Source: an uncultured Lachnospiraceae bacterium
GTDB lineage: Bacteria; Bacillota; Clostridia; Lachnospirales; Lachnospiraceae
Direction: 5' to 3'
Assembly (NCBI GenBank): GCA_937916415.1
Contig: CALGGH010000016.1
Coordinates: 1 to 8,020 of the forward strand
DNA: 8,020 bases
Shown here: positions 1 to 5,614 of the stretch, one piece after another
How the letters are laid out: each line of letters opens with the position of its first letter
How positions within the stretch are numbered: the first letter of the stretch is position 1
Position numbers and translations under genes: made by a program
Notes under the pieces: model-generated
Databases searched by the model: none
Told to the model about the DNA's origin: nothing
The model's input: the letters and a program-made list of their open reading frames with translations, nothing else

Positions 1-332
1 GCGGTGAAGTTCTTGATGTTCTCGCGCGTCACATCCGCCGGATGCATATGGTTCTTGATGGCATAGTTCTCGGTCGGCAGGCCGAATGCGTCGTAGCCAA
101 TCGGAAACAGGACGTTATAGCCCTGCATCCGGCGCTTGCGCGCCACGATGTCCATGGCCGTGTAAGGGCGGGGATGCCCAACGTGAAGTCCCTGTCCCGA
201 AGGATAAGGGAACTCAACCAGCGCATAGTACTTGGGCAGCGAGTGGTCGTCCGACACGGCAAAAGCCTGATTGTCCTCCCATATCTTCTGCCATTTTGAC
301 TCCACCAGCTTGTGATTGTAAGCTTCTGACAT
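1..332 (-). CDS. leuS: Leucyl-tRNA synthetase, N-terminal part (runs off the window)
   Basis: Class I aminoacyl-tRNA synthetase that charges tRNA-Leu with leucine in the cytoplasm. Only the first 110 codons are inside the window; the gene continues past base 1. The visible protein has the family's N-terminal signature: FPYPSG at residues 41-46, then the HIGH-type ATP-binding motif as HVGH at 50-53, followed by PRPYTAMD and the GYDAFGLPTENYAIK stretch around 79-93. This is the start of the Rossmann catalytic fold. The start is well fixed: ATG at 332-330 is preceded by AAGGAG with a seven-base spacer, and the protein then begins with the usual YNHKLVESKWQKIWE-type opening. It lies 173 bp downstream of the sensor kinase on the same strand, and most of that gap is the tandem repeat. 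No T-box leader is recognisable in the short space before it. Identification is secure; what lies beyond the edge cannot be judged. Confidence 0.96.
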   Translation of the reverse strand, partial: MSEAYNHKLVESKWQKIWEDNQAFAVSDDHSLPKYYALVEFPYPSGQGLHVGHPRPYTAMDIVARKRRMQGYNVLFPIGYDAFGLPTENYAIKNHMHPADVTRENIKNFT

Positions 333-339
333 TTTCGTA

Positions 340-345
340 CTCCTT
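340..345 (-). promoter_or_regulatory. Ribosome binding site of leuS
   Basis: Read on the minus strand the bases are AAGGAG, seven bases before the ATG at 332-330. This near-perfect Shine-Dalgarno site fixes the leuS start. I could not find a convincing promoter in the short sequence between this site and the repeat array, so leuS may be transcribed from further upstream or from a weak promoter I cannot recognise. Confidence 0.85.
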
Positions 346-401
346 ATCTGTGCATATTTTTCACTCCGAAGATCATGCCACCACGGGCGATCCGAAGCAA
401 A

Positions 402-537
402 CGTCATTCCCAGGCGTCGATTACGGCAACGCAAACGTTATTCCCAGGCGTCGATCACGGCGACGCATTCGTCATTCCCGGACGTCGATCACGGCGACGC
501 ATTCGTTATTCCCAGGCATCGATCACGGCGACGCATT
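402..537 (-). repeat. Four-copy 34-bp tandem repeat spanning the 3' end of the kinase gene
   Basis: Four head-to-tail units start at 402, 436, 470 and 504, each exactly 34 bp, with a further partial match of about 7 bp at each side. Units 436 and 504 differ by one base; unit 402 is the most diverged, with five or six changes against the others. On the minus strand the unit at 504-537 encodes the last ten residues of the kinase, ECVAVIDAWE, and its TAA stop. The other three units lie after the stop and repeat the same text, ending in TGA, TAA and TGA in order of transcription. Because 34 is not a multiple of three, the extra units cannot extend the protein in frame. Each unit contains an inverted repeat (6-nt arms, 7-nt loop), for example GCGTCG and CGACGC in unit 436. 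Likely origin by slippage or unequal recombination; a role as RNA stem-loops between the kinase and leuS is possible but unproven. Confidence 0.93.
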
Positions 538-3268
538 CGTCGACGTCCATTGATCCGACGGCGCTCTTCAGGCTTTCGAAGCTGGCGGCCCAGTTTCCGG
601 GATATGATCGCCCTTCCATCTCCCCGATGACGGCCTCCATCCCGTCCATGTCAAGCTCGTCGCACGCCGTCCTCATGCGCTCAAACATGGCAGACAGGAA
701 TTCGCGCGTGGCTTCCGGCTTATTGGCATCCGCGGAATCTCCTGCGGTCTTAAACAGGTAAGCCAGCCTGTCCTCATACGCGAGGTAGTCGTCAAGCAAC
801 TGATCGGTAAGGACGATGATCGTCTGCATGTCCCTCTTTTTGCCGGCATCCTCCAGGGTGGCGGCGAGCGCGCCCAGTTCCATCGCCCCTATCTGCCTCG
901 AGGAACTCTTGAGCGCATGAACCTCTATGACGTACTTTTCCCAGTCCTTTGAATCATAATGCCTGCGTATCTCGGCGGCACGCGACGGAATTGCCTCGTA
1001 GTACGTCTTGAGGATGCTCATGTAGAGTTTCTCCGAGCCAAGCATCCTGATGGCCTCGCCGGTGTCAAGATCCGCGATCTCGAGACCTCCTGACTGTTCG
1101 CCCGGCTGCAGCCTGCTCTGTGAGGATGCCACGTTTTCATCGGCCACGAGCATTTCGTCGGTATGAGTCAACCTGTGTATCTTCTCCGCGGGCACGTATC
1201 TCCTGAAGGAGTCGATCAACAGCCTGACCTCGATGGGCTTGGCAATGAAGTCGTTCATTCCTTCCTTCATGAACGTTTCCCTGGCATCGCTCAGGGCATT
1301 GGCCGTGAGCGCGATTATCGGCACCTCGGCATAATCCGGCATGGTCCTGCGGATGATGCGGGTGGTGTCTATGCCGTCCAGCCCGGGCATCATGTGATCC
1401 ATGAAAATGACGTCATAGGGCTCGCTGGCATTGTTCATCATGTCTATCGCGTCCTTGCCGCTGGAGGCAATGTCAACGTGTGCCTTAAGCGGCTCAAGGA
1501 GTCCCTGGGCCACCGTCAGGTTGACTATGTTGTCGTCCACGACGAGCACCCGGGCATCCTCGGCGGTGAAGCTGTACATGTCGGCCTGATCATGCGTCTC
1601 AAGCTGAGCCTGCGTCGTGCCCTTGCTGAAAAGGCTGCCGAGGTTCAGCACGGAAACCGGCTTGCGCAGAACCATCAGGTCCTCGTATTCGGACAGGTCC
1701 CTCAGGTCAGCAAAGGTATCTGCGATGATCACTGGCGTGACGTGCAGTTCATTGACCGCATGATCGATCATGGTGCAGTCAAAAAGCTCCTGTTCTATGA
1801 AAAAATAGCGCTTTTGTCCTTCCCTGGCGTTCTCGGCCCATTCCTTGACATCCCTGTCACGGTTCGTATGATCCGAGAAGACCTGACAGCTGACGCCCAG
1901 CTTGCCCGCGTCATTTACGAAATCTGCAGCCACGTCCTCATTGTCAAAGGCGGCTCCCAGGTATATCTCAGACGCGTTCTCAATGACTATCGAAGGCTTG
2001 GGATCGACCACTTCCTGGATCAGGTCAAAGCTGAACGCCGATCCTACGCCATAGGTGCTTTCCACGCGGAGCTCGGCCCCCATCAGTGACAGCAGCTTGC
2101 GGCAGATGCTCAGGCCCAGGCCCGTGCCCTCAATGTTGCGGTTTCTCCTGGAATCTACCTGCTGGAAGGAATTAAAAATCTTCTCCATGTCCTCAGGTTT
2201 AATGCCAATGCCGGTGTCGATCACGGAAAAATGCAGGCAGACCCGCTTTTCGTCCACCTGATCCATCTCCACGTAAATGCGCACGTAACCCTTATGGGTA
2301 AACTTGGTGGCATTGTTGCACAGGTTGATGAGGATCTGCCTGATGCGGATGTTGTCGCCCATCAGCCTGGATGGAACGTTGGGATCCAGGTCTATCAGCA
2401 ACTCCACCCCGTCCTTGTCAATGAGCCTGGTCATGATGATGTTGGCTATGTCATCTATCAGCTCCAGCGGTTCATATTCCACTGGAAGCAGCTCCATCTT
2501 GCCCGCTTCTATCTTGGAGAAGTCCAGTATGTCGTTGATGATGGCCAGGAGGGCGTTGCCGGAGCTCTTGATCTGCCGGATGTAGTTCTCGGCTTCCGGC
2601 GGCAGGTTTTCCCTGAGCGCCATTTCCGCAAATCCGATCACGGCATTCATCGGCGTGCGGATCTCATGGCTCATGTTGGCCAGGAAATCTCCCTGCATGC
2701 GGGCCGCCCTCTCCAGCTCCGCATTGGCCTGCATCGCCAGGTATTTGCCGTACGCCATGTCCGAAAGCACTCCCGACATGGTATACAGGAATGCCGCAGC
2801 CTTGTCTATCTGCTCCTTGTCAATGATTGGGATCTTCTGTATGGCAGCCCAGTACTCATCCTCGTCAATGTCGAGTTCACGGGCTATCTTGCGGATGTTT
2901 TCCTCCTCGGGAGGCTCATAAAGCGCCTGTCCGCCTATGAAGCATCCGACCATCTGGCCATCGGCCAGGATCGGCGCCGAAAAATCGACAAGGCCGGAAT
3001 GACAGACATAAGTAGTAAAGCGCCCGGTCTTGTGAGTGACCTCAGCGCCATACCTGTCGCATTCCTCGCATAAAGACTTACCGACTTCGGAACAGCGGGT
3101 ATACTTCATGCAATAATCGGTAAAATTGGATCCCTCGGTCACGGCCGTGCCGTCCGCCTCAGTGGTAAGTGCGGCCATGCCGACCGTGGACGCGAAAGAG
3201 TCCTGAATCTTCTGCAAAACCTCGACAGAAATTAAATCAGTAAGCTTAACGTTAAGTTTGTTGCTCAT
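506..3268 (-). CDS. Hybrid sensor histidine kinase with PocR sensory domain, receiver and HPt domains
   Basis: A 920-residue phosphorelay sensor without an obvious membrane segment, so probably cytosolic. Domains in order: a PocR-type ligand-binding domain (about 10-175) with cysteines at 53, 59, 67, 70, 89 and 109 and the family-typical CHSGLVDFSAPI stretch; a HisKA dimerisation domain with phosphoacceptor His201 in SHEIRTP; a HATPase with the N box (Asn318, Asn319), DTGIG at 351-355 and GTGLGLS at 381-387; a receiver-like domain lacking a phosphoacceptor (about 426-548); an intact receiver (about 573-692; Asp578, Asp579, Asp624, Thr655, Lys677); and an HPt domain with His784 in HALKSSSR. 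A helical tail (about 850-920) follows. Expected relay: His201 to Asp624 to His784, then to a separate regulator not in this window. The ligand is unknown; PocR domains are thought to bind small molecules. The start at 3268 leaves the sensory domain complete, but the ribosome site (GAG, seven bases before) is weak. It lies 56 bp after the EF-G paralogue. Its last codons form the first unit of the tandem repeat. Confidence 0.95.
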   Translation of the reverse strand: MSNKLNVKLTDLISVEVLQKIQDSFASTVGMAALTTEADGTAVTEGSNFTDYCMKYTRCSEVGKSLCEECDRYGAEVTHKTGRFTTYVCHSGLVDFSAPILADGQMVGCFIGGQALYEPPEEENIRKIARELDIDEDEYWAAIQKIPIIDKEQIDKAAAFLYTMSGVLSDMAYGKYLAMQANAELERAARMQGDFLANMSHEIRTPMNAVIGFAEMALRENLPPEAENYIRQIKSSGNALLAIINDILDFSKIEAGKMELLPVEYEPLELIDDIANIIMTRLIDKDGVELLIDLDPNVPSRLMGDNIRIRQILINLCNNATKFTHKGYVRIYVEMDQVDEKRVCLHFSVIDTGIGIKPEDMEKIFNSFQQVDSRRNRNIEGTGLGLSICRKLLSLMGAELRVESTYGVGSAFSFDLIQEVVDPKPSIVIENASEIYLGAAFDNEDVAADFVNDAGKLGVSCQVFSDHTNRDRDVKEWAENAREGQKRYFFIEQELFDCTMIDHAVNELHVTPVIIADTFADLRDLSEYEDLMVLRKPVSVLNLGSLFSKGTTQAQLETHDQADMYSFTAEDARVLVVDDNIVNLTVAQGLLEPLKAHVDIASSGKDAIDMMNNASEPYDVIFMDHMMPGLDGIDTTRIIRRTMPDYAEVPIIALTANALSDARETFMKEGMNDFIAKPIEVRLLIDSFRRYVPAEKIHRLTHTDEMLVADENVASSQSRLQPGEQSGGLEIADLDTGEAIRMLGSEKLYMSILKTYYEAIPSRAAEIRRHYDSKDWEKYVIEVHALKSSSRQIGAMELGALAATLEDAGKKRDMQTIIVLTDQLLDDYLAYEDRLAYLFKTAGDSADANKPEATREFLSAMFERMRTACDELDMDGMEAVIGEMEGRSYPGNWAASFESLKSAVGSMDVDECVAVIDAWE

Positions 3269-3283
3269 CTTAATTCTCGTCGT

Positions 3284-3313
3284 ATTATGTCACTAATGAA
3301 TCACCGGTTTCAG
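3284..3313 (-). promoter_or_regulatory. Possible weak promoter before the sensor kinase
   Basis: On the minus strand CTGAAA (3313-3308) and CATAAT (3289-3284) are separated by 18 bp, giving four of six and five of six matches to the sigma-A consensus. A transcript would start near 3277, almost at the kinase ATG, which leaves a very short leader. The 56-bp gap contains no convincing terminator, so co-transcription with the EF-G paralogue is at least as likely. Confidence 0.2.
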
Positions 3314-3324
3314 GATGCGGCCTG

Positions 3325-5415
3325 TCAGTCCTCGCTGTTCTCCGCAACCTTGGCGGCCCTCGCGGCAACTTCCTTTTCCTGGATGTCCTGGGGAGCCTGT
3401 TCGTAGCGCACGAACTCGTACTCATACGTGCCGCTGCCGCCCGTCATGGACCTAAGCACCGTGCAGTATCCGTTCATGCTGGCCGTGGGGATCTCAGCCT
3501 CAACCACGGTCTTGCCTTCACCTGCGGGATTCATGCCCAGCACGCGTCCGCGACGCTTGTTGAGATCTCCCATGACGTCTCCGGTATAGGCATCGGGCAC
3601 AGTGACCTTAAGGTTGGCAATGGGCTCAAGCAGCACGGGGCCTGCCTCCATGAAGCCTTTCTTGAATGCCTGCAGCGCGGCGGTCTTGAAGGCCATTTCC
3701 GAGGAGTCGACCGGATGATATGATCCGTCGTAAAGCACTGCCTTGACTCCGACCACGGGATAGGCGGCGAGAGGTCCCCTCGTCACGCCTTCGGCGATGC
3801 CCTTTTCAACTGCGGGGAAGTAGTTCTTTGGAACTGCTCCGCCGACTACTTCCTGATCGAACTCGTACTGATCCTCGGGATTGTCCGCAGGCGAGAACCT
3901 CATCTTGACGTGACCGTACTGGCCGTGTCCGCCTGACTGCTTCTTATATTTGTACTCAACGTCCGAAGTCTTGCGGATGGTCTCGCGGTAAGCGATCTTG
4001 GGATCCATCAGCTCGATCTCAACCTTGTATTCGTTCTTGAGCCTGGAAGCGACAACGTCGAGCTGCATGTCGCCGATGCCGTATACGAGCGTCTGCCTGT
4101 TCTCGGCGTCTGACACTATCCTCAGCGTCTGATCCTCATGGCTCATCTTCTGCAGGGACTGCGCAACCTTGTCGATGTCATTCTTGTTGGGAACGAAGTA
4201 TCTCTTGACGGTGTAAGGCTTGGATATCTCGGCCTTACCGTACCTGATGGCCATGGCCTTGGTGGAAAGAGTGTCTCCGGTGCGGGCGGCGGTCAGCTTG
4301 GCAATCGCGCCGATGTCGCCGGCATGAAGCTCCTTGATCTCCTCAGGCTTGGACCCTCGCAGCACGTAGAGCTTGTTCACCTTCTCCTCCACGTCCTTGT
4401 CATCATTGAACAGGGTGTCGTCCGACTTGATGACTCCGGAGCAGACCTTGATCAGCGAATACTTGCCGATGAAGGGATCCACGATGGTCTTGAATATGTA
4501 TGCGCTCCTGGCCTTGGAGAAGTCATAATTGGCCTCGAACACTTCGTTCGTCTTAAGGTTGACGCCGGCAAGCTTCCTGTTGTCGGGGCTGGGCATGTAC
4601 TTAACGATGTCATCGAGCAGGGTGAACACGCCCTGGCACAGGATGGACGAGCCCATCGATACGGGAATGATCGAGCAGTCGCCAACGTTCTGCTTGACCG
4701 CAGCCCTGATCTCCGCTTCGGAGAACGTCTCGCCGTTAAAGTAACGGTCCATCATGTCCTCGCTGGTCTCTGCTACGGATTCCATCAGCGTCTCACGGTA
4801 TTCCTCGAGGTAAGGCTTGTTGTAATCGGGCGTGTCGCAGGGAACGACTTCCTTGCCTTCCCATTTGTAAGCCTGCTCCGCAATTACGTTTACGTAGCCG
4901 ACGAACTTCTCGTTCTCACGGATGGGCAGGTGGAAGGGAGCTATCTTCTTGCCATACTTCTCGGTAAGGGCATCTACGACGTTCTTGTATGATGCGTTGT
5001 CCACGTCCATGTCAGTAACGAAAACGAACCTGGGCAGCTTATGCTTTTCGCATATCTCCCATGCCTTCTCGGTGCCGACCTCGATGCCCGCCTTGCCGGA
5101 TACGACTATTATGGCGGCGTCGGCCGCGGACACGGCTTCCTCTGCCTCGCCCACGAAATCAAAGAATCCGGGAGCGTCCAGAATGTTGATCTTGACGTCC
5201 TGCCACTCTATCGGCACGATGCTGGTGGAAATCGAGAAATGCCTCTTCTGCTCTTCCTTGCCATAATCGCTTATCGTATTGCCATCCTCAACCTTGCCCA
5301 TGCGGGAGGTAAGGCCTGCGAGATATGCCATGGCCTCCGTCAGCGTCGTCTTGCCGCATCCCCCATGTCCGAGAAGAACAACGTTACGAATCTTGTCTGT
5401 AGTATAGATGTTCAT
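3325..5415 (-). CDS. EF-G-like translational GTPase (second EF-G type, FusA2/EF-G-2 group)
   Basis: A 696-residue protein with the full EF-G architecture: GTPase domain (1 to about 275), domain II (about 295-385), III (about 400-475), IV (about 476-595, with GGHGQYGHV at 495-503 and SSEMAFKTAA at 571-580) and V (about 596-675), then a charged, acidic-ending tail. It is not the housekeeping factor. The P loop reads GHGGCGKT (16-23), switch I lacks the RGIT motif and reads RHFS (58-61), switch II reads DAPGFFDF (80-87) with Phe where canonical EF-G has the catalytic His, and the NKxD motif is TDMD (134-137). These features match the EF-G-2-like group remembered from Thermus and common in Lachnospiraceae. 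It probably binds the ribosome; whether it translocates, recycles or protects ribosomes cannot be told. Resistance proteins of the TetM type are distant relatives, and I see no reason to call this one. The start is supported by GGAGG four bases before the ATG. It is divergent from tyrA and followed by the kinase. Confidence 0.93.
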   Translation of the reverse strand: MNIYTTDKIRNVVLLGHGGCGKTTLTEAMAYLAGLTSRMGKVEDGNTISDYGKEEQKRHFSISTSIVPIEWQDVKINILDAPGFFDFVGEAEEAVSAADAAIIVVSGKAGIEVGTEKAWEICEKHKLPRFVFVTDMDVDNASYKNVVDALTEKYGKKIAPFHLPIRENEKFVGYVNVIAEQAYKWEGKEVVPCDTPDYNKPYLEEYRETLMESVAETSEDMMDRYFNGETFSEAEIRAAVKQNVGDCSIIPVSMGSSILCQGVFTLLDDIVKYMPSPDNRKLAGVNLKTNEVFEANYDFSKARSAYIFKTIVDPFIGKYSLIKVCSGVIKSDDTLFNDDKDVEEKVNKLYVLRGSKPEEIKELHAGDIGAIAKLTAARTGDTLSTKAMAIRYGKAEISKPYTVKRYFVPNKNDIDKVAQSLQKMSHEDQTLRIVSDAENRQTLVYGIGDMQLDVVASRLKNEYKVEIELMDPKIAYRETIRKTSDVEYKYKKQSGGHGQYGHVKMRFSPADNPEDQYEFDQEVVGGAVPKNYFPAVEKGIAEGVTRGPLAAYPVVGVKAVLYDGSYHPVDSSEMAFKTAALQAFKKGFMEAGPVLLEPIANLKVTVPDAYTGDVMGDLNKRRGRVLGMNPAGEGKTVVEAEIPTASMNGYCTVLRSMTGGSGTYEYEFVRYEQAPQDIQEKEVAARAAKVAENSED

Positions 5416-5444
5416 GAACCCTCCGTTCCGGCAGCGATGCTGCC
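5416..5444 (-). promoter_or_regulatory. Leader hairpins around the ribosome binding site of the EF-G paralogue
   Basis: Read on the minus strand, a perfect 6-bp inverted repeat GGCAGC and GCTGCC with a three-base loop (5444-5430) is followed at once by GAAC and GTTC (5428-5425 and 5419-5416), whose five-base loop is the Shine-Dalgarno GGAGG (5424-5420). The ATG at 5415 follows directly. The ribosome site identifies the start; the small hairpins could affect access of ribosomes, but the second has only 4 bp and may be chance. Confidence 0.5.
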
Positions 5445-5456
5445 CTGATTAATATA

Positions 5457-5500
5457 TGTGGTTAAATTGACCAAAAAAGATCTTTTCCCACTTAACCCCA
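5457..5500 (-). promoter_or_regulatory. Imperfect inverted repeat in the leader of the EF-G paralogue
   Basis: Arms at 5457-5465 and 5492-5500 pair at eight of nine positions, with GGTTAA and TTAACC as the core. The 26-base interval contains the palindrome AAAAGATCTTTT (5475-5486). With the proposed promoter at 5509-5537 a transcript would begin near 5502, so the stem would sit at its very 5' end. It may be a stabilising 5' hairpin, a protein-binding operator or an attenuation element; the sequence alone does not decide. Confidence 0.45.
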
Positions 5501-5508
5501 TTAGATAC

Positions 5509-5537
5509 ATTCTACTAAAATTTGTTTTCCATTACAA
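5509..5537 (-). promoter_or_regulatory. Probable promoter of the EF-G paralogue
   Basis: On the minus strand TTGTAA (5537-5532) and TAGAAT (5514-5509) are separated by exactly 17 bp, four of six and five of six matches to the sigma-A hexamers, in AT-rich sequence. The expected start near 5502 gives a leader of about 87 nt containing the inverted repeats at 5457-5500 and 5416-5444. No experimental support. Confidence 0.5.
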
Positions 5538-5563
5538 GAATTTTTAGGTGAGTATTGAGATTG

Positions 5564-5572
5564 TGGTATTAT
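5564..5572 (+). promoter_or_regulatory. Probable extended -10 promoter of tyrA-aroA
   Basis: TGG directly followed by TATTAT is an extended -10 element (TGn plus five of six matches). The expected start near 5579 gives a leader of about 36 nt before the tyrA ATG at 5615. The -35 region at about 5544-5549 is poor, which is acceptable for an extended -10 promoter. It lies back to back with the proposed minus-strand promoter, the two -35 regions being only a few bases apart. Confidence 0.45.
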
Positions 5573-5600
5573 ATCAGAGTCATGATTTATGAAAAACACC

Positions 5601-5606
5601 AAAGGA
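5601..5606 (+). promoter_or_regulatory. Ribosome binding site that fixes the tyrA start
   Basis: AAAGGA lies eight bases before the ATG at 5615-5617. In-frame starts further upstream (TTG 5555, ATG 5582, ATG 5606) have no suitably spaced site, and the one at 5606 overlaps this site. The protein starting at 5615 begins MKANLTFGFIGLG, which is the normal distance of a TyrA N-terminus from its nucleotide-binding glycine motif. Confidence 0.75.
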
Positions 5607-5614
5607 TGAAAAAA

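Noticed and set aside
346..401. T-box leader before leuS
   Set aside because: A GTGGTGGCA stretch recalls the T-box core, but the rest of the antiterminator and specifier stem are missing and the space is too short.
402..537. CRISPR-like repeat array
   Set aside because: The units are directly adjacent with no spacers, vary among themselves, and one is part of a coding sequence.
86..761. Plus-strand open frames across the repeats and the kinase 3' end
   Set aside because: They are antisense to leuS, the array and the kinase, show frame-shifted repeat translation, and have no recognisable domain or good ribosome site.
1163..3073. Two long plus-strand open frames (308 and 280 codons) opposite the kinase
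   Set aside because: They lie wholly antisense to a conserved multidomain gene; long antisense frames are expected from its codon bias.
3269..3324. Terminator between the EF-G paralogue and the kinase
   Set aside because: No GC-rich hairpin followed by a T run; only the 6-bp palindrome ACCGGT is present.
4138..4992. Plus-strand open frame of 284 codons opposite the EF-G paralogue
   Set aside because: Antisense to a conserved GTPase with no family signature of its own.
3325..5415. Tetracycline resistance (ribosomal protection) gene
   Set aside because: The domain plan is shared, but the switch and P-loop motifs fit the EF-G-2-like group and the setting is core chromosome, not a mobile element.
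5555..5614. Upstream TTG or ATG starts for tyrA giving up to 20 extra residues
   Set aside because: No suitably spaced ribosome site, the extension overlaps the promoter region, and the start at 5615 gives a normal N-terminus.
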